From positions 1 through 64,000 of the forward strand of contig JAOUJZ010000001.1 in NCBI GenBank assembly GCA_029882915.1: a stretch of 64,000 nt of DNA, given 5' to 3'. This document shows, one piece after another, positions 1-8,156 of the stretch. Every line of letters starts with the position of its first letter. The first letter of the stretch is position 1. Source of the DNA: Gammaproteobacteria bacterium (GTDB lineage Bacteria > Pseudomonadota > Gammaproteobacteria > Nitrosococcales > Methylophagaceae). The notes below the pieces were generated by a model. It searched no databases. It was not told the DNA's origin and saw only the letters and a list, made by a program, of their open reading frames with translations. The position numbers and the translations under genes are program-made.

Positions 1-98
1 CAACATCTGAAATTAAAATATCCGTTGTAATCGATGAAAAATATCTTGAACTTGCTGTCAGAGCATTACATGATGCCTTTGAACTTGAGAAAATATAA
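1..98 (+). CDS. lysC: aspartokinase, C-terminal fragment
   Basis: This is the end of a gene that starts before the window. Reading from base 3 gives a 31-residue tail with the segment [20 protein letters not shown], followed by TAA at 96-98. This is the typical end of the second ACT domain of aspartate kinase, the allosteric domain that senses lysine or threonine in the first step of the aspartate amino-acid pathway. The assignment is strengthened by csrA and tRNA-Ser immediately downstream, the usual lysC-csrA-tRNA-Ser order in gammaproteobacteria. The catalytic domain cannot be seen here. Confidence 0.85.
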   Translation, partial: TSEIKISVVIDEKYLELAVRALHDAFELEKI

Positions 99-178
99 TT
101 AATTCGTAATAATCGATTTCAGTTGTTAAAATATCACTGTATAAAAACCATCTATTCGAATCATAAGAACTATGAACC

Positions 179-271
179 GGATATTATTGACTAACAGGTC
201 AATAGGGTTAGGAAACTGCCAAAATGGCAATCCTAAACCACACTCTAGGAAAGCATTTTTGGAAACAAGGA
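179..271 (+). promoter_or_regulatory. csrA 5' leader with repeated GGA motifs and a hairpin
   Basis: The 180 bases between lysC and csrA hold five GGA triplets, at 179-181, 211-213, 248-250, 261-263 and 269-271; the last is inside the Shine-Dalgarno sequence. A small hairpin (arms TAGGA 209-213 / TCCTA 231-235 and TGCCA 217-221 / TGGCA 225-229) contains one of them. CsrA dimers bind A(N)GGA motifs, and CsrA is known to repress its own translation in E. coli through several such sites. Autoregulation here is inferred from the motifs only. Confidence 0.5.
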
Positions 272-278
272 GAAAACC

Positions 279-464
279 ATGTTAATACTCACACGTCGAG
301 TTGGTGAATCACTCATTATTGGTGATGATGTTGTTGTGAATGTTCTAGGCGTAAAAGGCAATCAAGTCAGAATCGGCGTCGATGCACCTAAAGAAGTCTC
401 TGTACATCGTGAAGAAATTTACGATCGGATTCAAGCAGAAAAAGACGAATCAAATTCAGGCTAA
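279..464 (+). CDS. csrA: carbon storage regulator CsrA
   Basis: The 61-residue protein begins [10 protein letters not shown] and continues with the canonical CsrA/RsmA core, including the RNA-contacting R44 region (VSVHREEIY). CsrA is a dimeric RNA-binding protein that blocks or stabilises mRNAs by binding GGA motifs, and it controls carbon flow, motility and biofilm switching. Length is normal for the family. Start is supported by an AAGGAG Shine-Dalgarno at 268-273. It lies between lysC and tRNA-Ser in the standard gammaproteobacterial order. Confidence 0.97.
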   Translation: MLILTRRVGESLIIGDDVVVNVLGVKGNQVRIGVDAPKEVSVHREEIYDRIQAEKDESNSG

Positions 465-519
465 AAGCCAATATTTTACTAGCTCTAACAAGCAAACACC
501 TGATATAATATTCCGCTTT

Positions 520-609
520 GGAGAGCTGGCCGAGTGGCTGAAGGCGCGCCCCTGCTAAGGGCGTATAGGTTAATCCCTATCGAGGGTTCGAATCCCTCGC
601 TCTCCGCCA
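520..609 (+). tRNA. tRNA-Ser (anticodon GCU)
   Basis: The 90-nt cloverleaf has a 7-bp acceptor stem (GGAGAGC with GCTCTCC), an anticodon loop CTGCTAA giving anticodon GCU (reads AGC/AGU), the long variable arm expected of a class II serine tRNA, the T arm GGTTCGAATCC and an encoded 3' CCA. It follows csrA by 55 bases. Confidence 0.96.
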
Positions 610-656
610 ATAATTATTGCGGATGGGCAGTGTTTTCCGTATAATTACTTGATTAA

Positions 657-733
657 GCGCCCGTAGCTCAGCTGGATAGAGTACCTGGCTACGAACCAGG
701 CGGTCGCACGTTCGAATCGTGCCGGGCGCGCCA
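657..733 (+). tRNA. tRNA-Arg (anticodon ACG)
   Basis: The 77-nt cloverleaf has acceptor GCGCCCG paired with CGGGCGC, anticodon loop CTACGAA (anticodon ACG, reading CGN after A34 deamination), T arm CGTTCGAATCG and an encoded CCA. It probably shares a transcript with tRNA-Ser, 47 bases upstream. Confidence 0.96.
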
Positions 734-751
734 TTATTTGGTAATACATTC

Positions 752-787
752 AAGCAGTTAGTCACTTAGTGATTAGCTGCTTTTTTG
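752..787 (+). terminator. intrinsic terminator after the tRNA pair
   Basis: A near-perfect hairpin (AGCAGTTAGTCAC with GTGATTAGCTGCT) is followed directly by a run of T residues at 781-786. It lies 18 bases after tRNA-Arg and separates it from the convergent histidine kinase. Confidence 0.85.
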
Positions 788-817
788 TTTACAAGCATTA
801 ATCCCAACTATCTGAAT

Positions 818-2182
818 TTAAGCTTTGGGCAACTCGACCCAGAAAGTAGATCCTTTATCTTGCTCACTCAAGAATCCAATTTGGCCATCCATCGCTTCTA
901 TCAAACTTTTTGATATTGTTAAACCGACACCAGTACCTTGTATTTTAGATTTTTCATGGCCAAGGCGGTTGAAAGAACTGAATATTAAATGTTGGTGTGT
1001 TTCTGGAATGCCCTGACCAGTATCACTGATACTAATTTTTATGGTGTCAGGAAAATCCTGATAAGTTACGTTGAGAATCCCGCCAGAAATGTTATATTTT
1101 ATACCGTTACTAATCAGATTCAGTAGGACCTGTTTGAGACGCATATGATCCGCCCATACTGTATATTTAGTATCTTCAAAATTCAGTGCAATGTTGTTTT
1201 CTTTAGCTAGTATTTCTATGAATGTATGACATTCATTCAACACATTTGAAAGACTGACCTTTTGAAGTTTTAAGTCCATTTTTCCTGACTCAATTTTGGC
1301 CAGATCGAGCACTTGATCGATCAATTCCAGCAGATGTTTTCCGCCGTCATAAATATAATTTAGGCTCTGTAGATGCTCTTTTGAAGGAGGATCATCCGGA
1401 TCAGTTGCCATGATTTGTGTAAATCCCATGATAGAGTTAAGTGGTGTGCGTAATTCATGGCTCATACTTGATAAAAACTCTGATTTCGCCCTATTCGCTT
1501 CTTCAGCCAAATACCTCGCCTCTTCCAATTCTTTAGCATTACTTTCCAATAATTTATTGCTGCATAAGGCTCCCCAGTATTCTTTATTGGAACGAATAAT
1601 CTGGATATATAAGAAAACCAGATACACGTTCATTCCAAGAATGATACTAAGTGCTGTTCCAGACCATTGAAATGCCAAAACAATATATGCAGGCAAAAAT
1701 ATTACAACGACACACAACTGCGCCAGTTTTTTCCAGATAAAGATACTAATTGCCACACCAGCGGCTATTGCAACAGTAAAAACAAGAATAACCATTGTTG
1801 CTATGGTTAATTGGTATAGGTAGAAATTTACAGCAAGATAGATCCCCCATATGCCAGAAGTCGACAGTATGGCGAGTGAAGTTATACGCTTCCACTTTTC
1901 TAGGTCAGCATCACGTACTTTTTTAAGAGAGTGAAAAATAGATACTCTGAATAAAGCGCTTAAAGATAACAGCGTGATTAAAGCAAAGGTAAATACGGTC
2001 GCATCATCCAGAATAGATGTCAGAGGTACTGTTATAAGCATGCCGAATAGGCAAATAAACGGCCCAGCTAAAGTTCGCTTAGCAATATCCCAGGCCGCAA
2101 ATCGATTAAGCGAGTATATGCTTTCCTCATTAAACTGCTGTGAATCTGTCAGGTCTAATCCATGTAACATACGTGTCACCAT
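818..2182 (-). CDS. membrane sensor histidine kinase (orphan)
   Basis: The 454-residue protein has about five to six hydrophobic segments between residues 38 and 195, a short coiled coil (about 205-232), a HisKA domain with the phospho-accepting His242 in SHELRTPLNS, and a C-terminal HATPase with N box (LLNLISNGIKYN), G1 box (DTGQG) and G2 box (GTGVGLTIS). It should autophosphorylate in the inner membrane in response to an unknown signal sensed in or through the membrane. It carries no receiver domain, and no response regulator is adjacent, so its partner is elsewhere. Start is supported by an AAGGTG Shine-Dalgarno. The upstream 440-bp region contains a 20-bp palindrome that may control it. 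Confidence 0.9.
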   Translation of the reverse strand: MVTRMLHGLDLTDSQQFNEESIYSLNRFAAWDIAKRTLAGPFICLFGMLITVPLTSILDDATVFTFALITLLSLSALFRVSIFHSLKKVRDADLEKWKRITSLAILSTSGIWGIYLAVNFYLYQLTIATMVILVFTVAIAAGVAISIFIWKKLAQLCVVVIFLPAYIVLAFQWSGTALSIILGMNVYLVFLYIQIIRSNKEYWGALCSNKLLESNAKELEEARYLAEEANRAKSEFLSSMSHELRTPLNSIMGFTQIMATDPDDPPSKEHLQSLNYIYDGGKHLLELIDQVLDLAKIESGKMDLKLQKVSLSNVLNECHTFIEILAKENNIALNFEDTKYTVWADHMRLKQVLLNLISNGIKYNISGGILNVTYQDFPDTIKISISDTGQGIPETHQHLIFSSFNRLGHEKSKIQGTGVGLTISKSLIEAMDGQIGFLSEQDKGSTFWVELPKA

Positions 2183-2346
2183 ATAGCACCTTAACCTTAG
2201 TTAATCACTTGAGGGACAATCTCAATGGGCATTGAAGACATCTAGTTTATTTAGATGACTATAAGGATAGCATTGTCTTCTTGCGAAATGAACAATGATA
2301 AACAGACTAGATCATTTTTACTCAGAGCCCATCATCAAATTGTGCA

Positions 2347-2366
2347 TTTATGATCTAGATCATAAA
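2347..2366. promoter_or_regulatory. 20-bp perfect palindrome, FNR/CRP-family-like operator
   Basis: The two halves TTTATGATCT and AGATCATAAA are exact reverse complements. The core TGAT-CTAG-ATCA resembles the FNR/ANR half-site arrangement TTGAT-N4-ATCAA, with A instead of T at the outermost core position. An extra copy of one half, CTAGATCAT, occurs at 2307-2315. The site is about 165 bases upstream of the histidine kinase start and downstream of the convergently oriented ankyrin gene's 3' side, so the kinase is the likely target. The remainder of 2183-2624 shows no convincing gene. Confidence 0.5.
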
Positions 2367-2546
2367 CATGCTTATTAACAGCCGCAGTAGGGAAAATACT
2401 GAAACAAACTACCATTTCTATGTGTATTATTGCTTTCACTATTTGGGATTACACAATTCAATAATCCTGACTTGGTGGCTTGCGTTTGGATTTTGAAGTC
2501 ACAGCGTAGATGTGATTATTACGTTAATTAATAAAATCCATAAATA

Positions 2547-2578
2547 GGGGAGAAGCATTCCCTCTCATGCTTCTCCCC
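2547..2578 (-). terminator. hairpin terminator after the cytochrome-ankyrin unit
   Basis: Arms GGGGAGAAGCAT and ATGCTTCTCCCC form a perfect 12-bp stem with an 8-base loop. It lies 47 bases beyond the ankyrin gene stop. The T tract is modest on either strand, so efficiency is uncertain, and it might act in both directions. Confidence 0.65.
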
Positions 2579-2624
2579 TTATTTATTTGTGATTATTCAA
2601 GTAGTTGAATTGTTGAACGCTAGA

Positions 2625-3479
2625 TTAACTAGCTGCAGCCAGTGCTAATATCACGTTTTCATTTTTAGCTTCAGTAGCTAAATCTGCAGCAGACTTGCCC
2701 TCTTTGTCTTTTAGACTTGCTTTAGCTCCACGATTTAACAACTGTTTTACTACGTCAACATGCCCACCACTAGCAGCCATCATTAACGCACTTCGGCCAC
2801 GATCGTCCTGAAGATTGGCATCTGCGCCTGCATCTAATAACAAGGTCACAGCCTCATTTTTACCATAGCCTGACGCCCACATTAATGCCGTTAAGTCATG
2901 TCCATATTTCTTGTTAAGTTCTTCTGTCTTCGTCAAAAGAAGTTTAATAATGTCTAAATTACCACTTGCTGCTGCATAAATTAATGCTGTCTTGCCCGTG
3001 TTGTCAGCAACATCGACTAACGCATCATTGTCTAATAATAATTCGACAATTTTAGTGTGACCACCATAAACAGCTTCTGCTAGTGCGGTGACGTTTTTCA
3101 AACTAAAATGGTTTACTTCAGCACCTTGCTTTAATAAATAGTCAACAATGTCCAGATAGCCACCTTTTGAGGCAAGCATTAATGCACTTTGTCCTCGGGT
3201 ATTAAGCATATTGATTGCAGATTTTTGATCAACCAGATATTTCACAAGTTCAAGGTTGCCTGATTTTGCTCCATATATGAGTGCTGAATTACCAAAACGA
3301 TTACGTGCTTTGACTGATGCACCTTCAGCAATTAATTGTTTCACCTGATTGATATTGCCTTCCTTAGCCGCATCAAATAATTTGAAATTCAGCTCACGAA
3401 ACTCGTCCGCCTGTGCAATCGAGAACTGCAGGCAAAAGATCATCAATAAGTACATTGGAAGACTAATTCTGTTTTTCAT
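2625..3479 (-). CDS. exported ankyrin-repeat protein
   Basis: The 284-residue protein starts with a signal peptide (hydrophobic core about residues 8-20, likely cleavage after AQA-D) and is then almost entirely ankyrin repeats, about seven, recognisable by units such as GNSALIYGAKSGNLELVKYL and RSALMMAASGGHVDVVKQLL. Ankyrin repeats bind other proteins and have no catalytic role; the signal sequence puts this one in the periplasm. It begins 8 bases after the cytochrome c stop, so the two are surely co-transcribed. The neighbourhood suggests a chaperone or docking role for the cytochrome or the quinoprotein dehydrogenase, but that is inference. Confidence 0.85.
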   Translation of the reverse strand: MKNRISLPMYLLMIFCLQFSIAQADEFRELNFKLFDAAKEGNINQVKQLIAEGASVKARNRFGNSALIYGAKSGNLELVKYLVDQKSAINMLNTRGQSALMLASKGGYLDIVDYLLKQGAEVNHFSLKNVTALAEAVYGGHTKIVELLLDNDALVDVADNTGKTALIYAAASGNLDIIKLLLTKTEELNKKYGHDLTALMWASGYGKNEAVTLLLDAGADANLQDDRGRSALMMAASGGHVDVVKQLLNRGAKASLKDKEGKSAADLATEAKNENVILALAAAS

Positions 3480-3487
3480 GATGTTAA

Positions 3488-4126
3488 TTATTCTCCTTTA
3501 AAGCTGGACATGTAGTCAGCAATATCCTGTATCTCTTGTTCACTAAATGACTTGAACAATGTACCCATTGCAGGTGCATTTTTACGAACATCATTTTTGA
3601 AATCGTGCATTGTGTTTTTCAGATATTCTGGATGTTGGTTTGCAAGTCTTGGTACGCGGCTATTGCCTTTAAATGTGCCTAAGTGACAGGCAGCACACTG
3701 TCCAGCATCAGCAACCAATTTGGCCGCAGCAATCCGTTTTGGATCTAGTTTGTAATCTGTTTTTGGCCACTCTTGTTCTGAGAAGTATTCGGCCATTAAT
3801 TTTAAGTCTTCTTTTTCAATTCCAGCAACAATAGGTCCCATTACTTGACTAGCTCTCAAGCCTTTTTTCATGTCTTTTAGCTGGACATACATATAATAAA
3901 ATTCCTGGCCTGCTAGGGTAGGAAAAGTACCTATTGTTGACGCGCCTTTTTCACCATGGCAGCTAAAACAGGTTTTCAAGGTCTCTTGTACGGAGGCGTA
4001 CTTATCTTGCTCGCCTATAGGTGCTTCAGTTCCGGTCGCGAGTTTACCTTCATCTGCTATTACTGCACTTGTAAACATAGTTAATGCAGCCACTAGTAAC
4101 CAAGCTGATTTTAATTTGAACATCAT
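3488..4126 (-). CDS. periplasmic diheme cytochrome c (c4-like)
   Basis: A signal peptide (hydrophobic stretch in KSAWLLVAALTMFTSAVIA) precedes two class I cytochrome c domains, each with one CxxCH heme site: CFSCH in the first half and CAACH in the second. This two-domain layout of about 200 residues is that of cytochrome c4, a periplasmic electron carrier to terminal oxidases. The first possible ATG is at 4141, but the twin ATG at 4126/4123 follows a TGGAAA purine run and gives a cleaner signal peptide, so I prefer it. It lies just downstream of the quinoprotein dehydrogenase and upstream of the ankyrin gene, making it a plausible electron acceptor for the dehydrogenase. Confidence 0.85.
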   Translation of the reverse strand: MMFKLKSAWLLVAALTMFTSAVIADEGKLATGTEAPIGEQDKYASVQETLKTCFSCHGEKGASTIGTFPTLAGQEFYYMYVQLKDMKKGLRASQVMGPIVAGIEKEDLKLMAEYFSEQEWPKTDYKLDPKRIAAAKLVADAGQCAACHLGTFKGNSRVPRLANQHPEYLKNTMHDFKNDVRKNAPAMGTLFKSFSEQEIQDIADYMSSFKGE

Positions 4127-4146
4127 TGAATATATTTCCATTAATT

Positions 4147-4186
4147 AATAATCTATTCACTTGTAAGGACCAATGAATAGATTATT
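4147..4186. repeat. 13-bp perfect inverted repeat before the cytochrome gene
   Basis: Arms AATAATCTATTCA (4147-4159) and TGAATAGATTATT (4174-4186) are exact reverse complements separated by 14 bases. The element sits between the dehydrogenase terminator and the cytochrome start codon. It could be an operator for a dimeric regulator or an RNA hairpin in the cytochrome 5' leader. It has no T tract of its own. Confidence 0.55.
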
Positions 4187-4203
4187 AGTTTCAAAAATAA
4201 AAA

Positions 4204-4229
4204 TGGCCACCTCCTTACGAAGGTGGCCA
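4204..4229 (-). terminator. strong intrinsic terminator after the quinoprotein dehydrogenase
   Basis: On the minus strand, a stem of TGGCCACCT / AGGTGGCCA with a short loop is followed by TTTTTATTTTT. It lies 18 bases beyond the dehydrogenase stop and should end or strongly attenuate that transcript before the cytochrome gene. Confidence 0.9.
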
Positions 4230-4246
4230 AATTCATTACTCAGATT

Positions 4247-5974
4247 TTACTTTTTGTTCAACTTGTACGCAATAATTTCATTACCACGTTTGTAGTTCAT
4301 CTGAGCGTTACCACCTGAACCTACAACGATGTACTGATCACCAGCAACGTTATAAGAAGCAGGAGGTGCATTAACACCAGCTTTGGTTTGATCTTGCCAC
4401 ATTAACTCACCAGAAGTTGAGTTGTAAGCTTTGAACAAGCCATTGCCTTCACCAGTGAATACTAGTCCACCAGCTGTCGCCAAAATACCACCAATCATAG
4501 GTTGTTGTGTTTTGACTTTCCATTTGATTTTACCAGTGTTGTAATCAACAGCAGTCACATTACCCCATTGTTGTTCAGTTGGGATAACTTTGAATGCACC
4601 ACCAAGCCATAATTTACCTTCTGGATATGGTGTTTCTTCAACATGATAAGTCATTGGCTGATGCAAGTTGATTGCATAAGCTAAGCCTTGATTAGGATCT
4701 GTTGCCATTGGTGACCATTCAACACCACCGTTAGCGCCAGGCAACATGCTTGCACCTTCTTTAGTAGGCAATACCCAACGATCACGTTGCATTACCATTG
4801 GTTCTGAATGACGGATCAAGCTACAGTCAGATGCATTGTGCACATAAACATAACCAGTTTTACCACCGTGCAAGACGCCTTTCACTGTTTGACCATCTTC
4901 ATTCTTAACTGGAACAAGAATTGGAGGACTTACAGCATCAAGATCCCATACATCATGAGCGATGTATTGGAAGTGACAGATTTTTTCACCTGAATCCAGA
5001 TCTACTGAAACCAGTGAATTGGTGTAAAGGTTATCACCTGGACGGATAGCACCATATAGATCAGGAGATGGGTTACCAACCACGAAATACGCTCTGTTGT
5101 TATCGCGGTCAATAGCCATATTTTGCCATACACCACCACCCAGAGTTTTGTACGGGTCGCCTAATGTTTTCAGAGCTTCTTTCTCTGCTGCGATATCACG
5201 GTGCATGTATAAACCAGTAGCATCATTTTCAGCCCATACACCTGTTGAATCTTCAGGAATACTATGGAATGTCCATAATAATGCGCCAGTTTTCGCATCA
5301 AATGCTTTTACAAAGCCTCGAATACCATACTCACCACCATTAGTACCGATTAACACTTTTCCGTTAACAATGGTTGGTGCCATAGTTTCACTATAGCCAA
5401 GTTCAGGATCAGCAATTTGCGTTGCCCATACTTTTTTACCAGTTTTAGCATCTAATGCGACTAATTGAGAATCCAATGTTCCCATGTAGACCATATCTTC
5501 ATATGCTTGCACACCACGGTTATTTGGACCACAACAGTATGTTGTTATCGGCCCCATTTTATGCTGATAGTGCCACTTTTCTTTACCTGTTTTAGCGTCT
5601 AAGGCATAAACATGGTTGAATGACGACGTCACATACATAGTGCCATTAATTATGATTGGAGTTGTTTCTAATGAATCAACCACGTCCATTTTGAAAGTCC
5701 ATGCACGTTCCAAATTATGCACGTTTTCACGATTAATTTGCTCTGCTGGATAAAAGCGTGTTTGATTATAGTTAGCATTGGTATGCAAGAAGTTGTTTGC
5801 ATCGCCTGCTGCATTATCTAGCAGGTCCTGTGTAACAGTTTGCATATCACCAAACAATGTGCCACCTGTTACTTCTTCACCAGCAAAAGCACTCTGCAGA
5901 CCGGCTGTCATTAGCAGTGACGCGAGTCCTACTTTTATCAAGGTGCCACCACCCTTTTCTTTAAATTTGGACAT
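4247..5974 (-). CDS. PQQ-dependent alcohol dehydrogenase-family quinoprotein
   Basis: The 575-residue protein has a Sec signal peptide (cleavage near AFA-GE, residue 31) and an eight-bladed quinoprotein propeller of the methanol/ethanol dehydrogenase family. Visible family features are the vicinal cysteine pair C147-C148 (in YCCGPNNRG), probable metal ligands E215 (GGEYG) and N301 (GNPSPD), and the catalytic aspartate D344 in HDVWDLD. D346, two residues on, gives the D-x-D pattern that in XoxF-type enzymes adds a lanthanide ligand. The flanking CCGPNNRG and [12 protein letters not shown] differ from the usual MxaF/XoxF sequences (CCDxxNRG, HDEWD), so this is not a standard methanol dehydrogenase. 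There is no cytochrome domain, so it needs an external acceptor. Translation starts behind a strong AGGAGAGG. It follows the MFS gene by 85 bases on the same strand. Confidence 0.9.
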   Translation of the reverse strand: MSKFKEKGGGTLIKVGLASLLMTAGLQSAFAGEEVTGGTLFGDMQTVTQDLLDNAAGDANNFLHTNANYNQTRFYPAEQINRENVHNLERAWTFKMDVVDSLETTPIIINGTMYVTSSFNHVYALDAKTGKEKWHYQHKMGPITTYCCGPNNRGVQAYEDMVYMGTLDSQLVALDAKTGKKVWATQIADPELGYSETMAPTIVNGKVLIGTNGGEYGIRGFVKAFDAKTGALLWTFHSIPEDSTGVWAENDATGLYMHRDIAAEKEALKTLGDPYKTLGGGVWQNMAIDRDNNRAYFVVGNPSPDLYGAIRPGDNLYTNSLVSVDLDSGEKICHFQYIAHDVWDLDAVSPPILVPVKNEDGQTVKGVLHGGKTGYVYVHNASDCSLIRHSEPMVMQRDRWVLPTKEGASMLPGANGGVEWSPMATDPNQGLAYAINLHQPMTYHVEETPYPEGKLWLGGAFKVIPTEQQWGNVTAVDYNTGKIKWKVKTQQPMIGGILATAGGLVFTGEGNGLFKAYNSTSGELMWQDQTKAGVNAPPASYNVAGDQYIVVGSGGNAQMNYKRGNEIIAYKLNKK

Positions 5975-6059
5975 ATATCCCTCTCCTAAAAATTATAGTT
6001 TTGGATTGCAGCCTTGCTCGTACATTTTCTTGCGGCTACAGACAAGAAGCATAAATCAA

Positions 6060-7799
6060 TTATCTAACACTTTCTACCTCTAGTTCAGGATGGGTATTCT
6101 GAACATGATGCTTACTTTCTACTTTACGAAGAGTAAGATTGGAAATAAACGCAATTAACAATAAAGCGGCCATTGCATACATCGTTGAATTATATAAGCT
6201 CGGCGTTGGATCAATAGTCCCTGCAGGTGCAATCTCCATCAGTTTGGCGATTGATACTGTTTTTGCATCAATCAATTCTTGAAGATTACTCATACTCGAA
6301 CCAAATTTTTCCTGGAAGGCAATCGGATCAACTTTTTGAGCCAAAGAGTTCAGAGCACTATCAACTGAGTATTGTCTTAGATATGTGATAGCAAAGGGAC
6401 CTAATATTCCAGCAGTACTCCACGCGGTGAGTAAACGTCCATGAATACCGCCAACATGTAACGTACCGAAAATATCGGCTAAATATGCAGGTATTGTTGC
6501 AAAACCGCCGCCATACATTGTGAAGATGAGCATGGTGACTGCGTAGAACATAATTAACCATGTTATACCGGGGTTGACACTGGCTTGTGTGGCTACATAT
6601 GGAATTGATAGATACAGCAGCATGCCAAGCACAAAGAAAATGTGATAAGTGTTCTTTCGTCCAATGTAATCAGATAAGGACGACCAAACAAAGCGTCCAC
6701 ACATATTAAATACACTGATCATTAATACATAGGTAGCTGCAAAACGGGCATCGACGATAGTCGGTAAATTAGCACCAAAAATATCAGTTATCATTGTTTT
6801 AGCAACGCCAATAACGCCTATACCAGCAGTCACATTAAAACACAGGACTATCCAAAGGTGGTAAAATTGTGGCGTTTTTAAAGCTTCGTCAATGTGCACA
6901 TTACTCTGTGTGATTAACTCTTTTTCTAATTCCTCTGCTCTGTGTGGCACCCAACCTTCAGGCTTCCAGTCTTTAGCTGGCACACGAAAACAAAATGCTG
7001 CGATGGTCATCACTATGAAATACACAACACCAAGTGTAATAAAAGCACCTGCTGCTCCCGTATCCCCTGTACCAACCACGTAAACACCTTCAGGTCCGGG
7101 TACAGGTACTTTTGCCATATCCGCTACAGAAGCAATAACAACTTCCACTTTCGTCCCAGCAACTTCAGCAAAACGACGACCACCTTCAGTGATAAGGTTA
7201 ATATCTGCAACCTTACCTAAATATTCTGGGGCTTGATAATAAAGACTGAGCAGATAGGTTTTCAAGGGAGCACCAATCATTGCTCCACCACCAAATCCCA
7301 TAATAGCTATACCCGTGGCCATGCCTCGTCGATCTGGAAACCAACGAATCAAGGTACTTACAGGTGTAATATAAGCCAGACCCAGCCCACATCCTCCAAT
7401 AGCACCATAACCCAAATAGACTAACCATAGTTGGTGAGTTGATATACCGACACTACCGACAAGAAAACCGCCACCCCATAGTGTCGCAGCCAAAAATCCT
7501 GTTGCTCTAGGACCTACCTCTTCTAACCATTTACCTGCGATTGCAGCGGCAAGACCGAGAAAAACAATAGCCGTAGAAAATATCCAGACAACAGAAGAGA
7601 AATTCCAGTCATCGGCAGCACTGGCCACAACCCCAAATTGTTTTATCAAAGGGGGGTTAAAGATACTCCACGCATAAACCGAACCAATACATAAATGAAT
7701 AGCCACTGATACTGGGGCAATAAGCCATCTGTGAAAACTTGGCCTAGCGATAATACGATCTTTAGTTAGGTTGGCCATTAGGCCTGAAAATATCGACAT
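6060..7799 (-). CDS. MFS transporter, oxalate:formate antiporter (OFA)-like
   Basis: This is a 579-residue membrane protein with about 12 or more transmembrane segments and the major facilitator layout. The N-terminal segment (HLCIGSVYAWSIFNPPL) and GWFPDRRGMATGIAIMGFGGGA-type loop match the OFA carboxylate family. A 70-residue extramembrane insert lies after the sixth helix region (about residues 190-250), and the C-terminal portion also has an additional loop before the last helix, which makes it longer than the usual 420 residues. OFA members exchange or import small carboxylates. As first gene of the unit with the quinoprotein dehydrogenase, it might carry the acid product, which is inference. 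Start could be 7799 or the ATG at 7778 (MANLTK). Confidence 0.82.
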   Translation of the reverse strand: MSIFSGLMANLTKDRIIARPSFHRWLIAPVSVAIHLCIGSVYAWSIFNPPLIKQFGVVASAADDWNFSSVVWIFSTAIVFLGLAAAIAGKWLEEVGPRATGFLAATLWGGGFLVGSVGISTHQLWLVYLGYGAIGGCGLGLAYITPVSTLIRWFPDRRGMATGIAIMGFGGGAMIGAPLKTYLLSLYYQAPEYLGKVADINLITEGGRRFAEVAGTKVEVVIASVADMAKVPVPGPEGVYVVGTGDTGAAGAFITLGVVYFIVMTIAAFCFRVPAKDWKPEGWVPHRAEELEKELITQSNVHIDEALKTPQFYHLWIVLCFNVTAGIGVIGVAKTMITDIFGANLPTIVDARFAATYVLMISVFNMCGRFVWSSLSDYIGRKNTYHIFFVLGMLLYLSIPYVATQASVNPGITWLIMFYAVTMLIFTMYGGGFATIPAYLADIFGTLHVGGIHGRLLTAWSTAGILGPFAITYLRQYSVDSALNSLAQKVDPIAFQEKFGSSMSNLQELIDAKTVSIAKLMEIAPAGTIDPTPSLYNSTMYAMAALLLIAFISNLTLRKVESKHHVQNTHPELEVESVR

Positions 7800-8156
7800 T
7801 TAAACTTGCTACCCTATAAAATTGACTACTACACTCAAATTTCTATTCCTTATGCTGGACTGCATTCACAGCCTGAAAGATATTTCTTTATACCTACATT
7901 CATGCAAGCAATCCCTGAAATATTCCGTAAGATTAGTAACACTACTTTCTATCGTTGGCAAGCATCCTATCCCATACTCAATCAATGGTTTTTTATAATA
8001 TTACTTAATACTAATGTTCAAACTTAGCTCAGACAGTTGATTCTTACTGTCTAAACTCTTGATAAACAACTTTTCGCTGTGACTTATTATCATTGAATAC
8101 ACACAAAGACAGTTCATCACCTAATTTCATTAGTTTTGCGCTTAAATTTAATCTAT
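7800..8156. other. intergenic region between the MFS gene and pntB
   Basis: This 357-base AT-rich stretch should hold the promoter of the minus-strand MFS-dehydrogenase unit and the 3' end of pntB. I see only a weak inverted repeat, AGACAG (8031-8036) and CTGTCT (8047-8052). A 73-codon plus-strand reading frame at 7806-8027 lacks a ribosome binding site and any recognisable features, and I do not call it. Confidence 0.4.

Noticed and set aside
577-765. 62-codon minus-strand reading frame
   Set aside because: It is the antisense of the tRNA-Ser and tRNA-Arg genes; such frames over tRNAs are common annotation artefacts.
7806-8027. 73-codon plus-strand frame in the MFS-pntB gap
   Set aside because: No ribosome site, no family resemblance, and composition like spacer sequence.
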